Assembly (NCBI RefSeq): GCF_900113185.1
Contig: NZ_FOZD01000001.1
Span: forward strand, 1,054,001 to 1,118,000
Direction: 5' to 3'
Length of the DNA stretch: 64,000 nt
DNA from: Agromyces sp. CF514
Lineage (GTDB): Bacteria; Actinomycetota; Actinomycetes; Actinomycetales; Microbacteriaceae
The position numbers and the translations under genes are program-made. This document shows positions 49,584-57,901 of the stretch, piece by piece; the first letter of the stretch is position 1, and each line of letters begins with the position of its first letter. The notes beneath the pieces were generated by a model, which saw only the letters and a list, made by a program, of their open reading frames with translations, did not search any database and was not told where the DNA came from.

Positions 49584-50488
49584 CCGCCACGACCGCGATG
49601 CCCGGAGTCACGGGCCCGAAGGGAGCCGGGGCGCCGCGCGCCCGCGGCCCCCGCGAGAAGCTCACGTCGCGAACGGCGGCCATGCTGGTCATGGGCGTGT
49701 TCACGCTGTACTTCCTGGTGCCGATCTGGTGGCTGCTCGTCGCGTCGACGAAGAGCCCCGGCCAGCTGCTCACGACGCCCGGCCTGTGGTTCGCGGACCT
49801 CAACTTCCTCGACAACGTCGCGGCGCTCTTCGACTACCGCGGCGGCGTCTACTGGCGCTGGCTCGGCAACAGCGTGCTGTACGCGGGACTCGGCGGCCTG
49901 ATCGGCACGCTCATCGCGGCCATGTGCGGGTACGCCCTGGCCAAGTACCGGTTCCCCGGTCGGGAGGTGATCTTCAACGTCGTGCTCGGCGGCGTGCTCG
50001 TCCCGGCAACGGCCCTCGCGCTTCCCCTGTTCCTCATGTTCAGCCAGGTCGGCCTGACGAACACGTTCTGGGCCGTCTTCCTGCCCTCGATCGTGAGCCC
50101 GTTCGGCGTCTACCTCACCCGCATCTTCGCGGCGGCATCCGTGCCGGACGAGCTCATCGAGGCCAGCCGCATCGACGGCGCCGGCGAGGTGCGCACGTTC
50201 TTCACGGTGTCGATCCGGCTCATGTCGCCCGCCCTCGTGACGGTCTTCCTCTTCCAGTTCGTCGCGATCTGGAACAACTTCTTCCTGCCGCTCATCATGC
50301 TGCGCAGCGAGGAGCTGTTCCCGGTGACGTTCGGCCTCTACACGTGGAACTCGCAGCTCAACCAGATTCCCGAGCTGCGCAGCTACGTGCTCATCGGGGC
50401 GATGCTCTCCATCGTCCCCCTCATCGTCGCCTTCCTCGCCCTCCAGCGCTATTGGCGCAACGGGCTCGGAGCCGGCGCGCTCAAGTAG
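49580..50488 (+). CDS. Sugar ABC transporter permease, MalG type (second system)
   Basis: A 302-residue, six-helix permease. The EAA loop is EASRIDGAGEVRTFFTVSIRLMSP and the typical end is FLALQRYWRNGLGAGALK. The ATG at 49580 overlaps the MalF stop. It is similar to the MalG at 41188 (shared LTNTFWAV/LTNTPWAV, SPFGVYL and WNNFFLPLIML). It is followed by a small stem-loop and the receptor gene. Confidence 0.9.
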   Translation: MTATTAMPGVTGPKGAGAPRARGPREKLTSRTAAMLVMGVFTLYFLVPIWWLLVASTKSPGQLLTTPGLWFADLNFLDNVAALFDYRGGVYWRWLGNSVLYAGLGGLIGTLIAAMCGYALAKYRFPGREVIFNVVLGGVLVPATALALPLFLMFSQVGLTNTFWAVFLPSIVSPFGVYLTRIFAAASVPDELIEASRIDGAGEVRTFFTVSIRLMSPALVTVFLFQFVAIWNNFFLPLIMLRSEELFPVTFGLYTWNSQLNQIPELRSYVLIGAMLSIVPLIVAFLALQRYWRNGLGAGALK

Positions 50489-50506
50489 CACCAGAACGCA
50501 CCACCC

Positions 50507-50533
50507 ATGTCGCCCGCGCCGTGCGGGTGACAT
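50507..50533 (+). terminator. Stem-loop between MalG and receptor genes
   Basis: An 11-bp stem with one G-U pair (50507-50517 with 50523-50533) and a 5-nt loop. It may stabilise or partly end the upstream mRNA. Confidence 0.45.
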
Positions 50534-50555
50534 CCCCACCAAGAGAAGGATCAGT

Positions 50556-51884
50556 ATGCAGCACACGAAGAAGGCCCTCGCAGCGCTCGCGCTCGTCGGC
50601 TCGCTCGCACTGGCCGGATGCTCGACGGCGAGCGGGGACGGCGGCACCAGCGCCGCCGGCGATTGCACGCCGAGCGACGGCAAGGTCGACCTCACGTTCA
50701 CCTCGTGGATCCCGGGCATCGAGGATGCCGTGCAGATGTGGAACGACGAGAACCCCGACATCCAGGTGACCGTGCAGACCGGCCCCTCGGGCAACGGCGG
50801 CACCTACCAGAACTTCTTCAACCAGCTGAAGGCGGGCAACGCCCCCGACCTCGGCCAGATCGAGTACGACGCACTGCCGAACTTCCGCGTGCAGGACGGC
50901 CTCGAGGACCTCGCGGCCTGCGCCGACGTCGTCGCCGCGAAGGACGAGTTCGTGCCGTGGACCTGGGGCCAGGTGACGCTCGGCACCGACGACGAGGTCT
51001 ACGGCGTGCCGCAGGACTCGGGCCCCATGGCGCTGTTCTACCGCTCCGACCTGTTCGAGGCGAATGGCATCGCCGTTCCCACGACGTGGGACGAGTACAA
51101 GGAGGCGGCGAAGCAGGTGCGCGCCCTCGGCGGGTACATCACCAACTTCTCGCAGACCGACATCAACCAGTTCGCCGGGTTCGTCTGGCAGGCCGACGGC
51201 CAGTGGTTCGCCAACGACGGCGACGAGTGGACGGTCGACCTGACCGGCGACCAGTCGAAGGCCGTCGCCGACTACTGGCAGGACCTCATCGACGAGGACC
51301 TCGTCTCGACGTACCCGGCCTGGACCGACGAGTGGAACAACGCCTACAACTCGGGCGAGGTCTGGTCGTGGAACTCCGCGGTCTGGGGCGCGAACTCGAT
51401 CGCGTCGGGCGCACCCGACACGTCGGGCAAGTGGTCGGTCGCGCTCGCCCCGCAGTGGAACGCGGGCGACGAGAAGGCCGGCAACTGGGGCGGCTCGTCG
51501 ATCGCCGTGTTCAAGGGCAGCGAGCACCTCTACGAGGCGACGAAGTTCGCACTCTGGCTGAACACCTCCGACGAGGCCCTCACCGCCCTCAACACGACGG
51601 CGAACATCTACCCGGCCACGACCGCGGGCCTCGAACTGCCGTCGCTGCAGGAGGGCGTCGAGTTCTACGGCGGCCAGAAGATCTACGACGTGTTCAAGGA
51701 CGCCGCGACCCAGGTCAACCCCGACTTCGTGTGGGGCCCGACCATGACGCAGACCTACGCCGACGTCGCCGACGGCTTCAAGGCCGCCGCGAGCGGCCAG
51801 GGCACGCTCTTCGAGGCGCTCGAGAACGGTCAGTCCACGACGATCGACGCGCTGAAGGCGCAGTCGATCCCGGTCAAGGAGTAG
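50556..51884 (+). CDS. Galactoside ABC transporter substrate-binding lipoprotein (second system)
   Basis: A 442-residue MalE-like receptor with lipobox LALAGC (Cys near residue 22). The mature fold begins VDLTFTSWIPGIEDAVQMWN and has the segments GVPQDSGPMALFYRSD and GNWGGSSIAVFKGS. It is encoded after the permeases, opposite to the order in the first system. It precedes the GH36 gene by 7 bp. It probably binds alpha- and beta-galactosyl oligosaccharides. AGAGAAGGA precedes the ATG at 50556. Confidence 0.9.
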   Translation: MQHTKKALAALALVGSLALAGCSTASGDGGTSAAGDCTPSDGKVDLTFTSWIPGIEDAVQMWNDENPDIQVTVQTGPSGNGGTYQNFFNQLKAGNAPDLGQIEYDALPNFRVQDGLEDLAACADVVAAKDEFVPWTWGQVTLGTDDEVYGVPQDSGPMALFYRSDLFEANGIAVPTTWDEYKEAAKQVRALGGYITNFSQTDINQFAGFVWQADGQWFANDGDEWTVDLTGDQSKAVADYWQDLIDEDLVSTYPAWTDEWNNAYNSGEVWSWNSAVWGANSIASGAPDTSGKWSVALAPQWNAGDEKAGNWGGSSIAVFKGSEHLYEATKFALWLNTSDEALTALNTTANIYPATTAGLELPSLQEGVEFYGGQKIYDVFKDAATQVNPDFVWGPTMTQTYADVADGFKAAASGQGTLFEALENGQSTTIDALKAQSIPVKE

Positions 51885-51891
51885 TCGCGGC

Positions 51892-53988
51892 ATGATCCAC
51901 CACCTCTGTGCCTCGGGCGTCAGCGTGCTCGTCGATGCCCGAGGCACGGGGGTGCCCGCGATCGTGCACTGGGGCCGCGACCTCGGCGAACTCGACGACG
52001 CAGCACTCGCGGCCCTCGCCGACGCCGTCGTGCCCGCCGTGTCGCCGAGCTCGATCGACGTGCCGCTCCGGCTCTCGCTCGCACCGTCGCTCGCCGACGG
52101 CTGGAGCGGCCGCCCCGGCCTCGCGGTCGCCGGCGAACGCCCCGTCGACCTCGCGCTCGCACTGCGCTCGTGCGAACGTATCGCCGACTCCGCCGGTGAC
52201 CGGCTCGCGATCTCGGTGACGGATGCCGCGGCATCCGTCGATCTCGCCATCGCCCTCGAGCTCACCCCCCAGGGCGTGCTGCGCATGCGTCACGTGGTGA
52301 CGAACGTGGGCGAGGCGACGCTGCACCTCGGCGCCGCGGCATCCGTCGTGCCGGTGCCGGATCGCGCCCGTGAGCTGCTCGACTTCTCGGGGCTCTGGGC
52401 GAACGAACGCCGCCCGCAGCGCCTCACCCCCGGGCACGGCGTGTGGACGCGCGAGTCGCGGCACGGCCGTCCCGGGCACGACGACGCGTTCCTGCTCGCG
52501 GCCGGCACTCCGGGCTTCGGCTTCCGCACGGGCGAGGTCTGGGCGGCGCATGTCGCGTGGAGCGGCGATCGCGCCCTCTGGTTCGAACGCAGCGCGCTCG
52601 GCCCGACGACGATCGGCGGCGGCGAGCTGCTCGGCCTGGGGGAGGTCGTGCTCGCCGAAGGCGAGACGTACGACGCGCCCTGGCTCGTGCTCGCCTGGTC
52701 GGACGCCGGACTCGACGGGGTCTCGGCGCGACTGCACCCGTGGGTGCGCTCGTGGTCGACGATCGACCGCCCGCGCCCGGTGGTGCTCAACACCTGGGAA
52801 GCCGTGTACTTCGACCAGTCGCTCGACGGCCTGCAGCCGCTCATCGACGCGGCCGCCGAGGTCGGCGTCGAGCGGTTCGTGCTCGACGACGGCTGGTTCC
52901 GCGGCCGGACCGACGACCGTCGTGCCCTCGGCGACTGGTTCGTCGACGCCGGGACCTGGCCCGACGGGCTGGGGCCGCTCATCGACCGCGTGGTCGCGGC
53001 GGGAATGGACTTCGGCCTCTGGGTCGAGCCCGAGATGGTCAGCCGCGACTCCGACGTGGCCCGCGAGCACCCCGACTGGGTGCTGCAGCCCGTCGGCGCC
53101 CCCACCTGGCGGTGGCAGAACACGCTCGACCTCGCGAACCCGGCGGCCTTCGCGTACCTGTTCGAGCGCCTCGACGCGCTGCTCTCCGAGCACCCGATCG
53201 CCTCCCTCAAGTGGGATCACAACCGCGACCTGCTCGCGATCGATGCGCACCGGCAGACGCGGGCGTTCCTCCGGCTCGTCGACGCGGTGCGGGCCGCGCA
53301 CCCCGAGGTCGAGATCGAGTCGTGCGCCTCGGGTGGGGCGCGCATCGACCTCGGCGTGCTCGAGCGCGTCGAACGCGTCTGGACGAGCGACACCAACGAC
53401 CCGCTCGTGCGGCAGCGGATCCAACGCTTCACGTCGCTCGTCGTGCCCCCCGAGTATCTCGGCGGCCACCTCGGTGCCGCGCACGCGCACACCACGGGCC
53501 GGAGCTCCTCGCTGTCGTTCCGCATGATCACGGCCCTGTTCGGGTCCGCCGGCATCGAGTGGAACCTCGCCGAGGCGGCCCCGCACGAGCGCGAGGCCGT
53601 CGCCGGCTGGATCGCGCTGTTCAAGCGCGAGCGCGGGTTCCTGCACTCGGGCGTCGTCGTGCGCGGCGACGACGCCGACCCGGGCGTGCTCGGGCACGGG
53701 GTGGTGGCTCCCGACGGATCGCGGGCGCTGTACGCGCGCGTCGCGCTGGACTCGGCGGAGACGGCACTGCCCGCACCCGCTCGCATCCCGGGACTCGACC
53801 CAGACCGCCGCTACCGCGTGCGCCCCGTCGAGGTCGGCGGGCCGCCGCCCGTGATCGCCGACGCGCCCCCGCCCTGGTGGGCGGCGGGCGAGGTCGTGCT
53901 GTCGGGGCGGGTGCTCGGCGAGACCGGGCTCGCCATGCCGTTGCTCGCCCCCGAGAACGCGTTGCTGCTCGAGGTCACGGCGGTCTGA
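51892..53988 (+). CDS. Alpha-galactosidase, GH36
   Basis: A 698-residue cytoplasmic GH36 enzyme. An N-terminal beta-sandwich (~1-290) leads to a TIM barrel with NTWEAVYFD, LDDGWFRGR and GLWVEPEMVS. The nucleophile is D442 in LKWDHNRD, and the acid/base is D500 in WTSDTNDP. A C-terminal beta domain completes it. It removes terminal alpha-1,6-galactose from melibiose or raffinose-type sugars. Its ribosome site AAGGAG lies in the last codons of the receptor gene. With GH42 copy 3 in the same operon, one importer could feed both alpha- and beta-galactoside cleavage. Confidence 0.92.
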   Translation: MIHHLCASGVSVLVDARGTGVPAIVHWGRDLGELDDAALAALADAVVPAVSPSSIDVPLRLSLAPSLADGWSGRPGLAVAGERPVDLALALRSCERIADSAGDRLAISVTDAAASVDLAIALELTPQGVLRMRHVVTNVGEATLHLGAAASVVPVPDRARELLDFSGLWANERRPQRLTPGHGVWTRESRHGRPGHDDAFLLAAGTPGFGFRTGEVWAAHVAWSGDRALWFERSALGPTTIGGGELLGLGEVVLAEGETYDAPWLVLAWSDAGLDGVSARLHPWVRSWSTIDRPRPVVLNTWEAVYFDQSLDGLQPLIDAAAEVGVERFVLDDGWFRGRTDDRRALGDWFVDAGTWPDGLGPLIDRVVAAGMDFGLWVEPEMVSRDSDVAREHPDWVLQPVGAPTWRWQNTLDLANPAAFAYLFERLDALLSEHPIASLKWDHNRDLLAIDAHRQTRAFLRLVDAVRAAHPEVEIESCASGGARIDLGVLERVERVWTSDTNDPLVRQRIQRFTSLVVPPEYLGGHLGAAHAHTTGRSSSLSFRMITALFGSAGIEWNLAEAAPHEREAVAGWIALFKRERGFLHSGVVVRGDDADPGVLGHGVVAPDGSRALYARVALDSAETALPAPARIPGLDPDRRYRVRPVEVGGPPPVIADAPPPWWAAGEVVLSGRVLGETGLAMPLLAPENALLLEVTAV

Positions 53989-54002
53989 GCCGCCCGGCTC
54001 GG

Positions 54003-54008
54003 TAGCCT
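54003..54008 (+). promoter_or_regulatory. -10 element placed for a leaderless MFS mRNA
   Basis: TAGCCT ends 6 nt before the ATG at 54015. No ribosome site is present, and the upstream gene ends only 26 bp away. Confidence 0.45.
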
Positions 54009-54014
54009 CGCACC

Positions 54015-55211
54015 ATGGAAGCCTCACGCGACGCGACGACGCGGCGTCCCGGAACCGTGCGCGACGCCGCAGGCGGCATCCTCGCGCTCACGGTCGCGAC
54101 GTTCCTCGCGGTGACGACCGAGATGCTGCCGGTCGGCGTGCTGCCAGCGATGGGCGAAAAGCTCGGCGTCTCGGAGTCGATCGCCGGGCTGCTCGTGACG
54201 GTGTACGCGTTCATGGTCGCGACGCTCGCGGTGCCGTTGACCCTCTGGACCCGGCGGTTGCCCCGCAAGGGCCTGCTCCTCGGCACCATCGCCGCCTACA
54301 CGGCGAGCAACGTCGTCGTCGCCCTGGCCTCGACCTTCGCCGTCGTCGCGGCCGGCCGCGCACTCGGCGGCATCGCGCACGCGCTGTTCTTCTCGCTGAG
54401 CATCGCCTACGGCTCGCGGCTCGTGCACGCCGCCCACACCGGGCGCGCGCTCGCGCTCGTGACGGCCGGCGCATCGGCCGGCTTCGTGCTGGGCGTTCCC
54501 CTCTCGACCTCGCTCGGCACCGCGGTCGGGTGGCGGGTCGCATTCGCGACGCTCGCCCTCGCCTGCGCCGCCGCGCTCCTGCTCGTCTGGCTGCTCCTGC
54601 CGTCGGTCGAGGTCGAACCGGCCGCCGTCGGGGCCGATCCGGAGCGGCGGGAGCGTCGCGGACGGCTCGCCATGGTCTCGACCGCGAACGCACTCGTCTA
54701 CCTCGGGCAGTACACCTTCTACACGTACGTGGCCGTCGTCCTGCTCGCGGCGGGCCTCTCGGCGAGCGGGGTCGGCCCCGTGCTGCTCGTGCTCGGCGGC
54801 CTCGGCCTCGCCGGCACCTGGTTCGCCGGCGTCACGCTCGATCGCCGCCCTCGCGCCAGCCTCCTGGTCGCGCTCGCGGCCATCGTGCTGGGTCTGGCCG
54901 CGCTCGGCTTCACGTTCCCGAACCTCGTGGGGATGCTGGCGGCGTCCGTGCTGTGGGCGGTCGGCGTCGGTGCGGTGGCGTCGAGCTTCCAGACTGCGGC
55001 GATCCGCACCCGCGGCGCGACTCCCGACGTCATCGGCGCGCTCGTGAACGCCACCGCGAACGTCGGCATCGGGGGCGGAGCGGCGCTGGGCGGAGCGGTG
55101 CTCGCCGGTGCGGGGCTCGGCTGGGTGCCGTTCTGCGGCGCCGCCCTGGTGCTCGTCGGCGCGCTGGTCGTGCTGCTCGCCCGTCGCGCGTTCCCGTCGA
55201 TGCCGGGCTGA
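54015..55211 (+). CDS. MFS transporter, DHA1-like efflux protein
   Basis: A 398-residue, 12-helix major facilitator of the drug:H+ antiporter 1 / AraJ-PbuE group. The first helix pattern VATFLAVTTEMLPVGVLPAM is characteristic, as is the motif C region LVTAGASAGFVLGVPLSTSLG. Such proteins export drugs, purines or sugars. A sugar-efflux role would suit the preceding galactoside operon, but it appears to have its own leaderless promoter. It ends before a short tandem-repeat array. Confidence 0.85.
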   Translation: MEASRDATTRRPGTVRDAAGGILALTVATFLAVTTEMLPVGVLPAMGEKLGVSESIAGLLVTVYAFMVATLAVPLTLWTRRLPRKGLLLGTIAAYTASNVVVALASTFAVVAAGRALGGIAHALFFSLSIAYGSRLVHAAHTGRALALVTAGASAGFVLGVPLSTSLGTAVGWRVAFATLALACAAALLLVWLLLPSVEVEPAAVGADPERRERRGRLAMVSTANALVYLGQYTFYTYVAVVLLAAGLSASGVGPVLLVLGGLGLAGTWFAGVTLDRRPRASLLVALAAIVLGLAALGFTFPNLVGMLAASVLWAVGVGAVASSFQTAAIRTRGATPDVIGALVNATANVGIGGGAALGGAVLAGAGLGWVPFCGAALVLVGALVVLLARRAFPSMPG

Positions 55212-55230
55212 CACCGGTCGTTCGGAAGGC

Positions 55231-55274
55231 GAGCGCGAGACGAGCACGAGACGAGCGCGAGACGAGCACGAGGC
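55231..55274. repeat. Four tandem 11-bp repeats
   Basis: Units of consensus GAGCRCGAGRC run without gaps from 55231 to 55274, alternating G/A at position 5, so they also read as two 22-bp units with one mismatch. They lie just after the MFS stop, in non-coding DNA. Confidence 0.75.
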
Positions 55275-55350
55275 GTTCGCGAGACGTGCGCGAACGCTGG
55301 TCGATCCTGCGAATCAGCTTCAGGCACTCCCGGATCGGGCGATTCGGGGG

Positions 55351-55378
55351 TAGCGTGACGACACGCGTTATATCGCGT
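55351..55378 (+). promoter_or_regulatory. Promoter-like region with ACGCG-N6-CGCGT repeat before PspA unit
   Basis: TAGCGT at 55351-55356 and an inverted repeat ACGCG-TTATAT-CGCGT at 55363-55378 lie ~30-55 bp upstream of the GTG at 55408. Either TAGCGT or TTATAT could be the -10. The repeat may be an operator. Confidence 0.4.
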
Positions 55379-55407
55379 CTTGCGATGATGGCGTCCAGAG
55401 GCAGGGG

Positions 55408-56043
55408 GTGGTGCTCGTGACCGGCATCGAAGTCGTGCTGAGCGTGCTCGGGGGCATCGTGCTGCTCTCGATCGCGGTCGTGGTGACGTTCGTGCTCGTC
55501 GTGCGAGCCGTCGTGCGCCGGGTGCGGCGCGAGCGGGTCGCGAGCGGCGCGGCCCTGCGGGCGAGGGCGCGCGTGAGCCGCGGCCCGCAGCGCGAGGTGC
55601 TCGCGCTGCGCGTCCGCCTCGACGAGTCGCTGCGCAGCGGAGCAGCGGCCATCGAACTCGTGTCCACGAGCCGCGGCGAGCTGCCTCGCCTGTTCGGGCG
55701 CATCCGCGACGAGGGCGCCGTGCTCGACCTGCAGCTCCGGCTCCTCGAGTCCGAACGCGACCAGGCCGTGCTCGCCCGGGAACGCGCCGCCGCACGTGAA
55801 CGCGTCGACCAGGTCGAGCAGCTCGTTCGCCACGTGCGGTCCGCCGTGGCATCCGGCCTCTCCGGAACGACCGACGATTCGCTGGCCGCGCTCAGGTCGG
55901 AGGTCGACCGCGAGGTCGCGGCCCTGCGTGCGGGTATCGACGAACTGCAGGCGCTCAATCGCCGCGACGGCGGGCGCGCAGCGGCCGCGTTCCGGCCGCA
56001 GACCACGACTTCAACCGTTCGAGACGAGGGGAACCGACCATGA
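55408..56043 (+). CDS. Membrane-anchored coiled-coil protein in PspA operon
   Basis: A 211-residue protein with no recognised family. One transmembrane helix (~8-33) is followed by a very basic stretch (VVRRVRRERV). Long charged helices come next (~45-185), likely coiled coil and rich in Arg/Glu/Leu, with a short Thr-rich tail. The stop overlaps the pspA ATG by 4 bp, so the two are co-translated. The likely role is a membrane partner or docking site for the PspA-like protein. Several GTGs near the start (55408, 55411, 55417) are possible; none has a strong ribosome site. Confidence 0.7.
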   Translation: MVLVTGIEVVLSVLGGIVLLSIAVVVTFVLVVRAVVRRVRRERVASGAALRARARVSRGPQREVLALRVRLDESLRSGAAAIELVSTSRGELPRLFGRIRDEGAVLDLQLRLLESERDQAVLARERAAARERVDQVEQLVRHVRSAVASGLSGTTDDSLAALRSEVDREVAALRAGIDELQALNRRDGGRAAAAFRPQTTTSTVRDEGNRP

Positions 56044-56819
56044 GCAGCAGTAGCAGCAACTCCGCGCGGGTGCGCACGATCTTCCGCAGCAAGACCACGA
56101 AGGCGCTCGATCGCATCGAGGACCCGCGAGAGACCCTCGACGACAGCTACGACCAGCAGGTGAAGCTGCTCCAGCAGGTCCGGGTCGCGGTGGCCGACGT
56201 CGCGACCGCGAAGAAGCGCATCGAATTGCAGGGCGAGGAGATGGGCGCGCGTTACCAGCGCCTCGGATCCCAGGCCTCCGAGGCGCTCGCGCAGGGCCGT
56301 GAAGACCTCGCGAGAGCCGCTCTCGAGCGCCGGGCGATGCTCGAGAGCCAGGTCGCGGCGTTGCAGCAGCAGTTCACCGCGCTCGACCGCCAGACCGCGC
56401 AGCTGCAGGAGCGAGAACGACGCCTCACCGACCAGGTCGCCGCCTTCCGCATCGAGAAGGAGACGATCAAGGCCACGTACACGGCATCCGCCGCGCAGGT
56501 GAAGGCGAACGAGGCCGTCTCGGGCATCAGCAACTCCATCGAGGATGTCGGCTCGAGCCTCGACCGCGCCCGCGACCGCGTCGCCCAGATGCAGGCGCGC
56601 GCGGCCGCGACCGACGAACTGCTCGCGAGCGGCGCCCTGACCGACCTCACCGCCGCCCCCGACGCCGACATCGAGCGCCAGCTCGCCGTCATCTCGGCGC
56701 AGGCCGAGATCGAGCGCCAGCTGCAGGCCATGAAGGGCGGCGCACCGGCATCCGGAGCGGATGCAGCAGGGCGATCGGATGCCGCGGGCGGCTGGTTGGG
56801 CATCGGGCAGGGCCGTTAG
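56040..56819 (+). CDS. pspA: PspA/IM30 family membrane-stress protein
   Basis: A 259-residue PspA/Vipp1-like protein. After a short Ser-rich start come the family helices: KALDRIEDPRETLDDSYDQQ (~21-40), the long coiled-coil hairpin (~45-150), and GISNSIEDVGSSLDRARDRV. It ends with an Ala/Gly-rich tail. PspA proteins form ESCRT-III-like assemblies that protect leaky membranes. The canonical N-terminal amphipathic helix is replaced by SARVRTIFRSK. It is coupled by ATGA overlap to the membrane coiled-coil protein upstream, as in actinobacterial Psp units with non-classical partners. Confidence 0.87.
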   Translation: MSSSSSNSARVRTIFRSKTTKALDRIEDPRETLDDSYDQQVKLLQQVRVAVADVATAKKRIELQGEEMGARYQRLGSQASEALAQGREDLARAALERRAMLESQVAALQQQFTALDRQTAQLQERERRLTDQVAAFRIEKETIKATYTASAAQVKANEAVSGISNSIEDVGSSLDRARDRVAQMQARAAATDELLASGALTDLTAAPDADIERQLAVISAQAEIERQLQAMKGGAPASGADAAGRSDAAGGWLGIGQGR

Positions 56820-56931
56820 CGGGGCCGGCGGGTCCCGGGGGGTTCGCGGCTGGCGCCGTGGCGCCGCGCACCGGTAGGCTCGGCCCGCCGCGCTCGCGCG
56901 GAACCCGAACCCCTACCTCGACGGAGCCCCG

Positions 56932-57891
56932 ATGCCGGAAGCACCGAACGCGCCCGAACGCGCTCGAACGCCGCTCAAGCAGGTCCTCGTCCGCGATGTC
57001 GCCCCTGTGCTCGCGGTGCTGCTCATCACCTTCGGCCTCTGGGTCGGGTTCACGATCATCGCGCCCGAGAACGCCGAGGCCGCCGATCCCGCCGAGCCGG
57101 TCGTCGTCTACTCGGCCGAGCGCGATTACGTCGTCTCGACGGCGCTCGCCGGTGCGCGCCGAGGCGCACTCGACGCGGTGGTTCCGCTGCGTGCCGCGGT
57201 GAAGCAGCTCGACGGCTTCGCCGATGCCGCGATCCTCGCCGATGCGCGCAAGGCGATCGCCGCGCTCGACGCGGCACTCTCGGGCGACGAGACCTCCGAC
57301 GTCGTGGCCGCGACGGCGGTCGTGCGGGAGGCGCTCCCGGGCATCGTCGAACGATTCGCGGCGAACGCCGACGCGCGCATCGCCGCGGCGGCGTCGGCGG
57401 ACGCCGCGCTCGCGCAGCGCGCGCGCGACGCGGTCGCGGCGGTGCGCGCGGCGTCCGCTTCCGAGCGTGCGGCGCTCGCGGCCGGGTTCGCCCCGATGCG
57501 GGCGCGCGTCGAGGCAGCGGAGGCGAGTCACGCCGAGGCGGTCGCGCGAGCTGCGGCCGAAGCCGCCGAAGAGGCCGAGAGCGACTCCGACGGCGGCTCC
57601 TCCGACGGCGGGCCCGGCCCACTCATCGACTGCGCCGACTCGACGACGTCGACGCCGTGGTGCCCGCAGCCGCTGGTGGTCACCACGCTGGGGGCCTACG
57701 TGTCGAGCTGCCCCGCCGGCACATGGGGCCACGTCTTCGATCTCTGGATGGCGCCCGGCACGATCACCCTCGACTACCCGTTCCCGTACACGTATTCGGT
57801 CATGGACGGCACCAACCTCTCGGCGCTGCACTGCGATCCCGAATCGGCCGACACGTCGATCCCGCACGGGCCAGGTCCGCTGCCGGGCTGA
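56932..57891 (+). CDS. Exported protein of unknown function with Cys-containing C-terminal domain
   Basis: A 319-residue protein that I do not recognise. A hydrophobic signal anchor (~24-46) is followed by an Ala/Glu-rich helical region (~58-215) with likely coiled coil, an acidic Ser/Gly linker, and an ~85-residue compact domain with four Cys (DCADS, PWCPQ, SSCPAG, LHCDP). These could form two disulfides outside the cell. TAGGCT at 56875-56880 may be the -10. It follows pspA by 112 bp and ends 10 bp from the convergent LLM gene. A wall or membrane role linked to the PspA unit is possible but unproven. Confidence 0.65.
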   Translation: MPEAPNAPERARTPLKQVLVRDVAPVLAVLLITFGLWVGFTIIAPENAEAADPAEPVVVYSAERDYVVSTALAGARRGALDAVVPLRAAVKQLDGFADAAILADARKAIAALDAALSGDETSDVVAATAVVREALPGIVERFAANADARIAAAASADAALAQRARDAVAAVRAASASERAALAAGFAPMRARVEAAEASHAEAVARAAAEAAEEAESDSDGGSSDGGPGPLIDCADSTTSTPWCPQPLVVTTLGAYVSSCPAGTWGHVFDLWMAPGTITLDYPFPYTYSVMDGTNLSALHCDPESADTSIPHGPGPLPG

Positions 57892-57901
57892 GCGATCGCG
57901 A

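Noticed and set aside
39528-53786. Many antisense frames over the galactoside genes
   Set aside because: Composition and lack of ribosome sites match shadow frames; all lie within genes supported by catalytic motifs.
55231-55274. A CRISPR array
   Set aside because: Repeat units are 11 bp with no spacers and no cas genes are present.
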